Positions 16,957-25,816 of a stretch of 64,000 bases of DNA are shown one piece after another (position 1 is the first letter of the stretch; every line of letters begins with the position of its first letter). Under the pieces are notes generated by a model, which saw only the letters and a program-made list of their open reading frames with translations, was not told the origin of the DNA and did not search any database. The stretch is from Nereida sp024640765 (GTDB taxonomy: Bacteria > Pseudomonadota > Alphaproteobacteria > Rhodobacterales > Rhodobacteraceae). A program made the translations under genes and the position numbers. The stretch covers positions 108,271-172,270 of the forward strand of contig JAHEEK010000003.1 of NCBI GenBank assembly GCA_024640765.1, in the 5' to 3' direction.

Positions 16957-17182
16957 TTTGCCGCCTTAAGTGGGAAAAGCAAAAAATCGGCTAAGTAAGA
17001 TCATTTGTCTCAATTGGTTGGGCGCAAAGGTACGAACAATCTGAGTAGCTTACTTTAGCACAATAATTTTCTGCCATGTGTGATTATGCAGAATATTATC
17101 CCGCATAGTGGCTCTTTGGCTCTATTTACGAGAATTAAATTTTCGCTTAATGCCACTTTGAAACAAATTTTGGGAACGCGTT

Positions 17183-18106
17183 ATGAGATTTATTTTTACC
17201 ACACTCGTCGCAATCGTTGGTATTGCTACAGCGCCGCTCGCGGCAACATTTGGACCGCTTGTCGAGGCTGATGATCTTGCCAACGCGCTAGATACGAAAC
17301 AACCCGTTCTTCTCGATATCCGCAACGACGGCTATTCGGACTCCCACGTGGACGGCGCACTTTGGGCACCGTACAAATTGTTCCGTGGCACCAAAGACAA
17401 TCCCGGCCGCCTTATGGATTTGGCGGTTTTGGAAGAGCACCTTGAGAAGCTAGGCCTCGAGCAAGACGAGCCTATTGTCATCATTTCAGAAGGTAACACT
17501 GATACAGATTTTGGTGCAGCAGCGCGTGTATATTGGACGCTTAAATCAACCGGCTTCACCGACCTGAGCATCCTGAACGGTGGTCGGATTGCATGGCGAG
17601 ATGCAAAGCTGCCCCTAAACAACACGCTTGAAACCGCAGTGCCGAGCCAGCTGGACCTTGAGTTTGATACCACTTGGTTGGCGGATACTCAGCACGTGTC
17701 TTCAGTGGTAGAAGGTGAGAATTCAGGTCTTTTGGTTGATGCACGGCTGCCCGAGTTCTTTGCTGGCGACAAAGCACACGGTGCTGCCAAACGCCCAGGG
17801 ACGTTGCCCGGCGCTATTAACCAGTCCTACGCAACATTTTTTGAAAATGGAGCCGCAGCCATCTCAACCCCGACAGATATTTCTGCTTTGAAAGCCTCGC
17901 TTGGCATTAAGGGTGACGAAGAGGTCATCTCGTTTTGCAACACTGGGCACTGGGCCGCGACACATTGGTTCGCTCTGTCCGAGCTTGCGAATGTTGAAAA
18001 CGCAAAGCTCTACGCTGGATCGATGGTTGAGTATTCCAACGCGGACTTGCCGATGGAAAACACACCAGGCGTCTTTAAAAACCTGCTTCGTCAAATTGGA
18101 TTCTAG
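17183..18106 (+). CDS. Exported two-domain rhodanese (thiosulfate/3-mercaptopyruvate sulfurtransferase)
   Basis: A 307-residue protein with an N-terminal signal sequence (FIFTTLVAIVGIATAPLAA) and two rhodanese modules, about residues 25-140 and 155-300. The C-terminal module carries the active-site cysteine in ISFCNTGHWAATHWF. The N-terminal module has Glu in the corresponding loop (IISEGNT), so it is catalytically silent, as usual for tandem rhodaneses. A periplasmic sulfur-transfer role is inferred. It is followed after 2 bp by a YeeE-family transporter, suggesting joint handling of thiosulfate or a related sulfane-sulfur compound. Confidence 0.85.
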   Translation: MRFIFTTLVAIVGIATAPLAATFGPLVEADDLANALDTKQPVLLDIRNDGYSDSHVDGALWAPYKLFRGTKDNPGRLMDLAVLEEHLEKLGLEQDEPIVIISEGNTDTDFGAAARVYWTLKSTGFTDLSILNGGRIAWRDAKLPLNNTLETAVPSQLDLEFDTTWLADTQHVSSVVEGENSGLLVDARLPEFFAGDKAHGAAKRPGTLPGAINQSYATFFENGAAAISTPTDISALKASLGIKGDEEVISFCNTGHWAATHWFALSELANVENAKLYAGSMVEYSNADLPMENTPGVFKNLLRQIGF

Positions 18107-18108
18107 CT

Positions 18109-19233
18109 TTGTCTGATCTTGCGCAACCAATTGCGGGGGGCAACCCCCGCAAATTTTTCACGTCTGCGGCAGTGTTATTCTTTGCTGTATTCCTGTGCTT
18201 GTCTGTGTCTGCAATTGCGGGTCTTCGATATGGTTTAATGATTGCAATTGGCCTTGGATTTGGAGCCACTTTAGAAGCACTGCGCTTTGGCTTTGCAGGG
18301 CCATGGCGGGCAATGATTTTGCGACGTGACCCTTCGGGTATCTGGGCTCAACTCCTTGCAATCGGAATTGTGGCGTTATTTGCGATACCACTCATCAATA
18401 GTAACTCAGGTGAAGTTAACGCCGCTGCCGCACCCATAGGATACGCTATGGTTTTGGGCGCGTTTGTTTTTGGTGTCGCCATGCAAATTGTATTGGGATG
18501 TGGGTCTGGCACTTTGGTAAACGCTGGATCCGGCAATCTTGTTTCTCTAATAGCCTTGCCCTTTTTTGCCGTTGGCAGTTTTGCAGGGGCTTTTCACCTA
18601 TCTTGGTGGACGGGTCTTGGCGCGCTTCCAGCACAAAATTTAACTGGTTGGGCAGGTACCTTCACTACCTTGTTCGTTTTGTCATGCGTTGCTGCGTTTT
18701 TGTGGTGGAAGGCAGAGCCACAGCTACGCCGGCTTCCTACGCGGTTAATACTAGCAGCAGTCCTAGTTGCTGTATTAGCACTTCTTAACTTGATCGTATC
18801 GGGACAGCCGTGGGGCGTAGTTTATGGTCTAGGACTTTGGGTAGCTAAGGGCGCATATTTCTCCGGCGCAGACCTATCCGGATCAGTCTTTTGGACCGCC
18901 GCAGGATCGCTAGAACGCATCCAGGCAAGCGTACTGACAGATTATACATCGCTCACAAATATCGGTCTGATCGCAGGCGCGTTCTTGGTGGCTTTTTGGC
19001 GAAAGAGTTTGTCACAACCACTGCCAAAGGTGCCAATGTCAGGCTGGGTCTACGCAGCAGCCGCAGGGTTTCTAATGGGATACGCTGCTAGATTGGCCTT
19101 TGGATGTAACGTCGGGGCGTTCTTTTCTGGCATATCCACCGGTAGTCTTCACGGGTGGGTTTGGTTCGCTTTCGCCTTTATGGGATCGTACTTGGGAATT
19201 TATTTGCGCCCACGATTAGGGCTGGAAGTATGA
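18109..19233 (+). CDS. YeeE/YedE (TsuA/SoxT-like) sulfur-compound transporter
   Basis: A 374-residue polytopic membrane protein with the two conserved cysteine-glycine blocks of the YeeE/YedE family: LGCGSGTLVNAGSG near residue 130 and AFGCNVGAFFSGISTGS near residue 330. In characterised members (TsuA) such cysteines conduct thiosulfate across the inner membrane. The start is TTG at 18109, two bases after the rhodanese stop; no better codon lies upstream. The pair probably forms one operon with the following 60-residue ORF. Substrate is not proven. Confidence 0.82.
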   Translation: MSDLAQPIAGGNPRKFFTSAAVLFFAVFLCLSVSAIAGLRYGLMIAIGLGFGATLEALRFGFAGPWRAMILRRDPSGIWAQLLAIGIVALFAIPLINSNSGEVNAAAAPIGYAMVLGAFVFGVAMQIVLGCGSGTLVNAGSGNLVSLIALPFFAVGSFAGAFHLSWWTGLGALPAQNLTGWAGTFTTLFVLSCVAAFLWWKAEPQLRRLPTRLILAAVLVAVLALLNLIVSGQPWGVVYGLGLWVAKGAYFSGADLSGSVFWTAAGSLERIQASVLTDYTSLTNIGLIAGAFLVAFWRKSLSQPLPKVPMSGWVYAAAAGFLMGYAARLAFGCNVGAFFSGISTGSLHGWVWFAFAFMGSYLGIYLRPRLGLEV

Positions 19234-19412
19234 CTTTGACGAGATATCTCACTGCTTCAATCGCGATAACACTTGTCGTCAGCTTTCTGATCTTTGACCT
19301 GATCATGATACCGCCGAACCCATACGTTGCGCCGAGTGCCATAAGCCTTGGATCAGGTGAGGTAGCCGCAGGCGGATTTTGCGGAGATTTGCCAGTTACA
19401 ACGAACAAATGA
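19230..19412 (+). CDS. Small membrane-anchored or secreted protein, function unknown
   Basis: A 60-residue product with one N-terminal hydrophobic segment (YLTASIAITLVVSFLIFDLI), then a short polar tail ending GGFCGDLPVTTNK with a single cysteine. The ATG overlaps the stop of the YeeE gene (ATGA), which argues for real, coupled translation. I do not recognise a family. It could be a small periplasmic partner of the rhodanese/YeeE pair. Confidence 0.55.
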   Translation: MTLTRYLTASIAITLVVSFLIFDLIMIPPNPYVAPSAISLGSGEVAAGGFCGDLPVTTNK

Positions 19413-19548
19413 AGACTTTGCCTAGCTTGTGCACCAGCACAGACACGGCAATTACATCAGCCAAACTAGCTCTCTACCCTTTTCGTCGATCCTGTGCGCA
19501 AGTCCAGAAAACTCTCTCTCTAGGTATACACGGAACGCTGTACGGCAG

Positions 19549-19853
19549 ACCTAATCGTCATACGTCCATTGATGGTATGGACAGACAAGACGGGCTTTGT
19601 TGCCACGGGCCTTATCGCACAACCTAGACCCACGGTGGCGACATGTGTTGTGAAACGCACGGATTTCGCCCTGTTTATCGCGCAATCCAATAATCAACGC
19701 CTCATGAACCGCTAGCGTGATATAGCCACCGGCATTGGGGATCTCACACTCAGGTGCTGCGAACAGCCATTCTTGATAGAAGATCGCGTCTATATCAGCC
19801 TGGAAGACATCGGCATCATTGTAAAACTCTTGCGGCAGTGAATATCCCGCCTG
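19549..19853 (-). pseudogene. Remnant: N-terminal Rieske domain of a ring-hydroxylating/GbcA-like oxygenase
   Basis: Minus-strand translation shows GYSLPQEFYNDADVF, EWLFAAPECEIPNAG, then the complete Rieske [2Fe-2S] ligand set CRHRG and, about 20 residues later, CPYHQW. The frame is closed by a stop right after WTYDD and by another just before GYSLP. The whole catalytic non-haem iron domain is missing. Such oxygenases (glycine betaine/carnitine type) commonly neighbour dimethylglycine dehydrogenase-like genes, and one lies 0.5 kb away. Confidence 0.82.
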
Positions 19854-19856
19854 TCA

Positions 19857-20325
19857 GGCTTCCTACGCGGTGCTTAAAATATGTGGGGAGGCTGACATCA
19901 GCTTGGTCCTACCTTACAGAAATTATAGGATGCATATGGACTTGTTCTCAGTGCGGTCTTTCGAATTTGCGCCATACTCCAGCGAAAATTCAGCAGAAGT
20001 AAACGGTTTGCATCAATGCACGGTGTATCATCAACATGGCTGGCTCGACTTAATCATCATATTTTCAACCAGATGCGCGGGCTCCCTGAGCTACTTTTCA
20101 GAGTCAAATTCAACGATCCATTGCACTACCATTCACTCTAAAATTTACGGTTTAGATAAGCTTAGAGTTAAGTGATGATCAGGCATCAAAACTCAAAGTT
20201 CGACATCACAACAGGAATCATAAAGGTAGCATTCGATATTCCTAAAACTTGGGGTTATCGCTTGACCGGTTTCATCGTTGTGCATTCATGAAGTTAACAG
20301 CACTTCAAACACGGATGGCAAACAG
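19857..20325. other. Gene-free stretch before the DMGDH-like gene
   Basis: About 470 bp in which I see no coding signal: a 101-codon open frame on the plus strand (19870-20175) has no recognisable product. The stretch is probably debris of the deleted Rieske oxygenase region plus the promoter of the downstream dehydrogenase. Confidence 0.5.
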
Positions 20326-22761
20326 ATGAGAGATCAGGCGCGCGTAGTGGTTATTGGTGGCGGTATTGCTGGGTGTTCAGCGCTTTACCATCTTACGCAA
20401 GAGGGCTGGACCGACGTTATGCTGATTGAGCGTGACGAGCTGACATCTGGCACCACATGGCACTCAGCCGCGCAGGTCACCAACTTTGGCATGAACCAAA
20501 CGATGGTCGGCCTGAAAACCCACTCTATCAATCTGTACAAAGAGCTGCGCGACGACCCCGAATACCCCGTCGGCTATAATTATGGCGACGGGGGCATCCG
20601 CCTTGCTAACACGCAAGCGCAAATGGATGGATACCGGCAGTTCACGTCAATGGCAGCGGGCATGGGTGTTGAATTTGAGGTGCTTGATGCTGCTGAATGT
20701 GCGCGGCGGCACCCACTTATTTCGACAGATAATCTGCTGGGGGGTCTATGGGATCCAACTGACGGTCATATTGACCCCGCACAGCTGTGCCAAGCACTGG
20801 CTCGTCGTGCGCGTCTTGCGGGCGCTGAAGTCAACCGCCACACGCCAGTCACGGGGCTCACTCAACATGCTGACAGCACATGGACGGTCCACACCGAGAA
20901 AGGTGACGTAAAGTGCGAAATCGTCGTGAACGCAGGCGGCTATAGGTGTAATGAAATCGGGGCGATGACCGGCGTCCAGCACCCGGTTGCATCAATGGAA
21001 CACCAGTACTTTCTGACAGAAGACATCCCTGCGATTGCTGAGGCAGGTCACCGGATGCCACTGCTGCGCTGCCCGATCAGCGACTATTACTCGCGACAAG
21101 AAAAGGGTGGATTGCTGCTTGGGTTTTATGAACAGGATTGCCGGACTTGGGGCATGGACGGCATCGATCCCAAATTTACGAATGCACTATGCCCAGATGA
21201 TTTAGATCGCATCACCGATGTCCTTGAAGGTGCGTTTGCGCGGATGCCAGTATTGATGGAAACAGGCATTCGCGAAGTGGTAAACGGGCCCATTACCTAC
21301 ACCATTGATGGCGCGCCTCTTGTTGGCCCGATCCCCGGAAAACGAAACGCATTCTGCATCATTGGTCTGCGCGCAGGTCTGGGTGAAGGGGGCGGCCATG
21401 GCTGGCTGTTGGCGCAACAGATCGTTCACGGTGAGGCGCAATATGACACGTGGGTTATCGATCCGCGGCGCTTCACCGGTCACGCGACTGTCGAGTTAAC
21501 GGCACTCAAAGCGATCGAGGATTATCAAAACGAATTCCGCTTCCATTTCCCGCATGAACACCGTCCCGCCGGACGCCCCATGAAAACAACACCAATCACA
21601 CAGATCCTTATTTCTGAAGGGGCAGAAATGGGCACCGTCAACGGGTGGGAGCGGGTTGATTACATCAAGCCAACGCAAGATTTCAAAGAAACTCTTGGGT
21701 TCAAGTTTAACGAAGTCCACGATGTTGTGGCTAAAGAAGTCACTGCAATCTCAACGAACGTTGGGATAACAGAGGTTTCTGGGTTCAACCGCTTTGAATT
21801 GACGGGCACGGATGTCCACAGCTTTCTTGATCGTATGATGTGCGGCACTGTCACCAAGCGCGAGGGTCGTGTCGGTCTGGGCTATCTTCTAAACAATCAT
21901 GGCCTGCTCAAAGCCGAAGCAACAATTTCGAATATCCCTGCGTCTGATCGTGGCCCAGCACGTGTTTGGTACGGGTCGGCTGCGGCCTCTGAATATCATG
22001 ATATGGATTGGCTAAAGGCGCATATCAAAGCAGACGAAGACGTCAAAATCCGCTCACTTACAAACGCACAAACGATCCTTGTGATTGCCGGACCAAAAGC
22101 GCGCGATGTTTTGTCTATGGCCGCACGTGGGGATTGGTCGCGTGAGGCATTCCCTTGGCTATCCGTGCGTGAAACTCACATCGGAATTGCACCGGCGACT
22201 GTGCTTGGCGTCAGTTTTTCAGGGGAGCTGGCCTATGAGATCCACGTTCCGAATGAAAATTTACATGCAGCCTACGTTGCTCTGCGTAAGGCTGGTGAGG
22301 CGTATGGCATGACACTATTTGGATCACGGGCTGTGGAATCCATGCGAATGGAGAAAGGCTTTTTGCACTGGAAGTCCGATATTCTGACGGAATTCGACCC
22401 CTTTGAAACTGGGCTAGAGCGTTTTGTGAAGCTCAGCAAAGGCGACTTTATTGGTAAAGATGCGCTTGAAATACGTATGGTCACTGGCCAACAGCGTAAA
22501 CTGGTGACGCTCGTAATTGACACAAAGCATGCACCCGCACATGGAGGCGCATCTGTACGTTTAGATGGGCGGATTATCGGGACCGTAACATCCGGCGACT
22601 GGGGCCACCGCGTAGGCAAAAACCTTGCTTACGCATTTATAGAGCCTGAATTTTCTCAAGTAAGCACAATAATGACGGTGGATATCATCGGTGAAACATT
22701 CGCAGCCGAAGTCATTGAAAGCGGACCATACGATCCTGAGTACAGCCGCATTCGCGGCTAA
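20326..22761 (+). CDS. Dimethylglycine/sarcosine dehydrogenase-like FAD enzyme with GcvT domain
   Basis: An 811-residue two-part flavoenzyme. The N-terminal ~400 residues form a DAO-type FAD domain (VVIGGGIAGCSALYHL) with TTWHSAA, where the histidine is the usual site of covalent FAD attachment. The C-terminal half is a GcvT-like tetrahydrofolate domain ending in the aminomethyltransferase C-terminal barrel. Such enzymes demethylate N-methyl compounds (dimethylglycine, sarcosine, possibly others) and pass the one-carbon unit to folate. Start chosen at 20326, where FAD-domain homology begins, over a codon 48 bp upstream. It converges with the sulfatase gene, the stops overlapping by four bases. 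Substrate unknown. Confidence 0.86.
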   Translation: MRDQARVVVIGGGIAGCSALYHLTQEGWTDVMLIERDELTSGTTWHSAAQVTNFGMNQTMVGLKTHSINLYKELRDDPEYPVGYNYGDGGIRLANTQAQMDGYRQFTSMAAGMGVEFEVLDAAECARRHPLISTDNLLGGLWDPTDGHIDPAQLCQALARRARLAGAEVNRHTPVTGLTQHADSTWTVHTEKGDVKCEIVVNAGGYRCNEIGAMTGVQHPVASMEHQYFLTEDIPAIAEAGHRMPLLRCPISDYYSRQEKGGLLLGFYEQDCRTWGMDGIDPKFTNALCPDDLDRITDVLEGAFARMPVLMETGIREVVNGPITYTIDGAPLVGPIPGKRNAFCIIGLRAGLGEGGGHGWLLAQQIVHGEAQYDTWVIDPRRFTGHATVELTALKAIEDYQNEFRFHFPHEHRPAGRPMKTTPITQILISEGAEMGTVNGWERVDYIKPTQDFKETLGFKFNEVHDVVAKEVTAISTNVGITEVSGFNRFELTGTDVHSFLDRMMCGTVTKREGRVGLGYLLNNHGLLKAEATISNIPASDRGPARVWYGSAAASEYHDMDWLKAHIKADEDVKIRSLTNAQTILVIAGPKARDVLSMAARGDWSREAFPWLSVRETHIGIAPATVLGVSFSGELAYEIHVPNENLHAAYVALRKAGEAYGMTLFGSRAVESMRMEKGFLHWKSDILTEFDPFETGLERFVKLSKGDFIGKDALEIRMVTGQQRKLVTLVIDTKHAPAHGGASVRLDGRIIGTVTSGDWGHRVGKNLAYAFIEPEFSQVSTIMTVDIIGETFAAEVIESGPYDPEYSRIRG

Positions 22762-24401
22762 GTTTTGGGTGTGAAATTTTGCGCGACGGGACCGCGGTAG
22801 GCTGTTGTCATTTCAGGGTCTACTTCGGTGCCGTCCTTCAAGAATGGCAAAATTCCCTTGCGCAGTGACTTACCGCGCATCGCGGCGATATCGTCATCTG
22901 AACGCGTAACCCTTTGTGACATGCGTCGGCCCCACTTTGCCAAATAACCGTAAAGCCGATCGATTTCGGCCTGATGTGCTGACCCTTTTGCAAGGTCGTG
23001 CACCTCGTTTGGGTCAGTCTTCAAATCGAACAACATGGGGCGGAAACCCCCTTCCGCATGCATCATTTTGAAACGGCCATCAAACACCATGAACAGTCTC
23101 GCATCCCGCGGTTCAAGGCCCAACTTGACTGCCTGTGGTGTCGCGGAAAAATCATATTCGCTGATCGCGTAGTCTCGGGTTTTCGTAGGCTGGCCATGCA
23201 GAAACGGTACAAGGCTTTGGCCTTCAAGAATGTGATCAGCGATTGTGCCACCAGCCACATCTACAAACGTAGGAACAAGATCAATAGCCTCTACGAGCGC
23301 ATCGCACGTCGTGCCGCGCGTCGCATCTGCACTGCTTCGCGGATCAAAAACAATCATCGGCACTTTAACGGATGGCTCGTGAAAAAGATCCTTCTCACCA
23401 AGCCAATGATCCCCAAGAAAATCACCATGATCTGACGTGAGAACGATCATGGTGTCATCCAACTTACCTGTCATCTCAAGGTGATGCAGAAGACGACCCA
23501 AGTGATCATCACACTGCTTGATCAATCCCATGTACGCCGGCACCACTTTGGCGCGCACATCGTCATTTTGGAAAGCTGCTGCAATTTTGTTGCCCATATA
23601 TGCATCATAAACTGGGTGTGCGTTTTCACGCTCGACAGGATCACGGTTGGGGGGCAAAACATGCGCGGCCCCAAAAATATCATGATAGGGTGCGGGCACA
23701 ATATAGGGCCAATGGGGCTTGATATAACTGACATGAGCGCACCAGGGCCCCTCAGCCGTATCGACAAATTTGATAGCCTCAGAGGTCAGCCACGCAGTCT
23801 CACTGTCTTCTTCGCGAATGTTTGCTGGCTTATCCGCATTATCAAACATCCAACCCGAGGCTTGCTCACCGTTTTGCAGACCCGCATTCGCATGAGCGGC
23901 CCACGGATTGTCTGCCTCATATCCTTTGGTCTTAAGGTACTCGTTGTAGGGCGAGCGTTGTTCGTCGTAAAATCCATCAGGGCCTTGAGCCCAAAGCCCA
24001 TCATCACGAATAACAACGTCAAAACCACATTCCGCTTGGCGGGCACCAATCATGCTATCGGCCGTGAGGCCCAAGCGCGCCATGCCTTCTGCATCTACGC
24101 GCATATGGGTCTTGCCGATCAGGTAACAATCCATCCCTGCTTTGCGCAAATGATCCCCCATCGTCATTTCACCCACACGCAGCGGAAAACCATTCCATTG
24201 TGCCCCGTGGGATGACGTATAGCGGCCTGTGTAAAAGCTCATCCGACTGGCGCCGCAAATAGGTGATTGAACATAAGCGTTCGTAAACCGCACGCCCATT
24301 TGCGCAACTCGGTCAAAATTTGGCGTGGGCAGGTATGGATGGCCGGCGCAACTCAAGTAATCGAAACGTAGCTGGTCATACATGATGAAAAGGATGTTCA
24401 T
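22758..24401 (-). CDS. Sulfatase / phosphonate monoester hydrolase family enzyme
   Basis: A 547-residue alkaline-phosphatase-superfamily hydrolase. Metal ligands Asp9-Gln10 (IMYDQLRFD) are the DQ variant typical of the phosphonate monoester hydrolase/arylsulfatase branch. Cys49 in PICGASR is the formylglycine precursor (C-x-A-x-R). LIGKTHM, TSDHGDFLGDH and a later Lys-containing loop complete the active site. No signal peptide is visible, so it is cytoplasmic. Maturation would need a formylglycine-generating or anSME enzyme not present here. It may liberate sulfate from an organosulfur substrate, but the substrate cannot be read from the sequence. Confidence 0.85.
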   Translation of the reverse strand: MNILFIMYDQLRFDYLSCAGHPYLPTPNFDRVAQMGVRFTNAYVQSPICGASRMSFYTGRYTSSHGAQWNGFPLRVGEMTMGDHLRKAGMDCYLIGKTHMRVDAEGMARLGLTADSMIGARQAECGFDVVIRDDGLWAQGPDGFYDEQRSPYNEYLKTKGYEADNPWAAHANAGLQNGEQASGWMFDNADKPANIREEDSETAWLTSEAIKFVDTAEGPWCAHVSYIKPHWPYIVPAPYHDIFGAAHVLPPNRDPVERENAHPVYDAYMGNKIAAAFQNDDVRAKVVPAYMGLIKQCDDHLGRLLHHLEMTGKLDDTMIVLTSDHGDFLGDHWLGEKDLFHEPSVKVPMIVFDPRSSADATRGTTCDALVEAIDLVPTFVDVAGGTIADHILEGQSLVPFLHGQPTKTRDYAISEYDFSATPQAVKLGLEPRDARLFMVFDGRFKMMHAEGGFRPMLFDLKTDPNEVHDLAKGSAHQAEIDRLYGYLAKWGRRMSQRVTRSDDDIAAMRGKSLRKGILPFLKDGTEVDPEMTTAYRGPVAQNFTPKT

Positions 24402-24596
24402 TTCTTGGTGCTGCCCTGTCTTGTAGACTGTGATCTGCGCAAACGCTTAGCACGCAAAGACATGCTATTCACCACTGATAGTACATTTCTGGACTGACAG
24501 GCTTATGCGGTTTGCGCGTCATCCGCACGACGTGATCCAATTCATTAAAGTTTAAGGTCGAAAGCCAAAATGGGAAAAAGCAAAGGACATCTCCCC

Positions 24597-24647
24597 TTGA
24601 CTAGGTACAGAATTGCCTCTTAGCTTACTATTATTAGCGCGCGCTAA
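24597..24647 (+). promoter_or_regulatory. Putative lacI-family promoter and palindromic operator
   Basis: TTGACT at 24597-24602 is a good -35 element, with a weak -10 region about 17 bp on. Just downstream is a perfect 14-bp palindrome, TTAGCGCGCGCTAA (24634-24647), with the central CG step typical of LacI-family operators. This geometry suggests autorepression. The pairing of repressor and site is inferred. Confidence 0.6.
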
Positions 24648-24670
24648 AAATCACAATATCAGGTGACAAA

Positions 24671-25702
24671 ATGGGACAGCCGAAAATTCGCAATATGGAA
24701 GAATTCGCAAACATCAGCGGAATTTCTCGCCCAACTGTCTCAAAATATTTCAACAACCCTGATAGCGTGCGCACGTCGACCCGAGCAAAAATTGAAGCTG
24801 CCCTTAAGCGGTACGATTATCAGCCTAACGTTTTTGCGATGAACCAAAACAGGCGTACAACAAAGAACATTGGTGTGGTTGTTCCAAACCTCGCCGACCC
24901 CTTCTTTTCTGAGATTGGGCGGCGTGTTGAATTGGCCTGTATTGACGCTGGCTACAGCCCCATCTTGCTAAGTTCGCACGGTAGTCCCGAGATGGAGCGG
25001 GACAATCTCACATCCTTACGCGCGCTCAAACCGGCTGGTGTCTTGCTCGCGCCGTTCGGACGCATGTCGGATGTTGAGGCCGTACAGACCTTTGACGCCG
25101 ATTTCCCGCTCGTACTGTTCGACGCAAATATGAGCAGCATCGGCCAAGCATTTGTTGGAACAGACAACGCCCAAAGCGTTGATTTAATGGTGGAATACCT
25201 TTGTCGCAGTGGCGAAGCGCCTTGCTTCTTTGAAATGAAGTCACCCACAAATCCCAACGCCAACAAGCGCCGCCAGGCCTATATTGAGAGTATGGAACGC
25301 CACGGCCATGTGCCGCGTATCTATCAAGCTGATGGTGAGGGCTGGAACTTTGAGGAAATTGGTAAGGTTGAAGGTGGACGCCTTCTGGCCGCTAAGTCCT
25401 TTGAGACCAAAACTATTCTTTGCAGTAATGATCGCCTTGCTATTGGGATGTTGTCGGCGGCCTATGACCTGGGTTTACGTGTAGGGCATGGTCCGGAGTG
25501 TGACTTGCGCATTGCAGGACATGACGATCACCCTTTCTCTAAATTCACCTGCCCGCCGCTCACCACGATTGCACAAGATTATGAGGCAATCGCGAATCGT
25601 GCGGTGCGTGAGTTGTTCAGCACGTTAGAGGCCGAAGATCGGACAAAAGATCGCTCGGAGACAACGTTTGACGGCCGCCTTATTATGCGCGAGTCCGCCT
25701 AA
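24671..25702 (+). CDS. LacI-family transcriptional regulator of the polyol operon
   Basis: A 343-residue repressor: N-terminal helix-turn-helix (NISGISRPTVSKYFNNP, about residues 15-31), hinge region (KRYDYQPN), and a periplasmic-binding-protein-like effector domain starting NIGVVVPNLADPFF. It directly precedes the polyol ABC transporter operon on the same strand, and GC-rich dyads lie both before itself and before that operon. It is expected to respond to a sugar or polyol; in R. sphaeroides the comparable smo operon is polyol-induced. Effector unknown. Confidence 0.88.
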   Translation: MGQPKIRNMEEFANISGISRPTVSKYFNNPDSVRTSTRAKIEAALKRYDYQPNVFAMNQNRRTTKNIGVVVPNLADPFFSEIGRRVELACIDAGYSPILLSSHGSPEMERDNLTSLRALKPAGVLLAPFGRMSDVEAVQTFDADFPLVLFDANMSSIGQAFVGTDNAQSVDLMVEYLCRSGEAPCFFEMKSPTNPNANKRRQAYIESMERHGHVPRIYQADGEGWNFEEIGKVEGGRLLAAKSFETKTILCSNDRLAIGMLSAAYDLGLRVGHGPECDLRIAGHDDHPFSKFTCPPLTTIAQDYEAIANRAVRELFSTLEAEDRTKDRSETTFDGRLIMRESA

Positions 25703-25730
25703 GTCCTTGATTGAACGCCCGCTTTAAATA

Positions 25731-25784
25731 AAATTTACGCGCGCCAATTTGTAATTGACTTCGAGTTGCCGCCTCACCTAGTAT
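25731..25784 (+). promoter_or_regulatory. Promoter and possible operator of the polyol transport operon
   Basis: TTGACT (25755-25760) and TAGTAT (25779-25784), 18 bp apart, form a plausible sigma-70 promoter. Just upstream, AAATT (25731-25735) and AATTT (25746-25750) flank TACGCGCGCC, similar in its GCGCGC core to the lacI-proximal palindrome. This is a candidate operator for the preceding LacI protein. Confidence 0.55.
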
Positions 25785-25816
25785 AGTTATCACGACCCAA
25801 AGAGGAGGAAATTTGG

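Noticed and set aside
19870..20175. 101-codon plus-strand frame before the DMGDH-like gene
   Set aside because: No ribosome-binding site or recognisable homology; likely chance frame in debris.
23481..24215. 244-codon open frame on plus strand antisense to the sulfatase
   Set aside because: Sequence composition is that of a shadow frame; the sulfatase on the other strand has full catalytic motifs.
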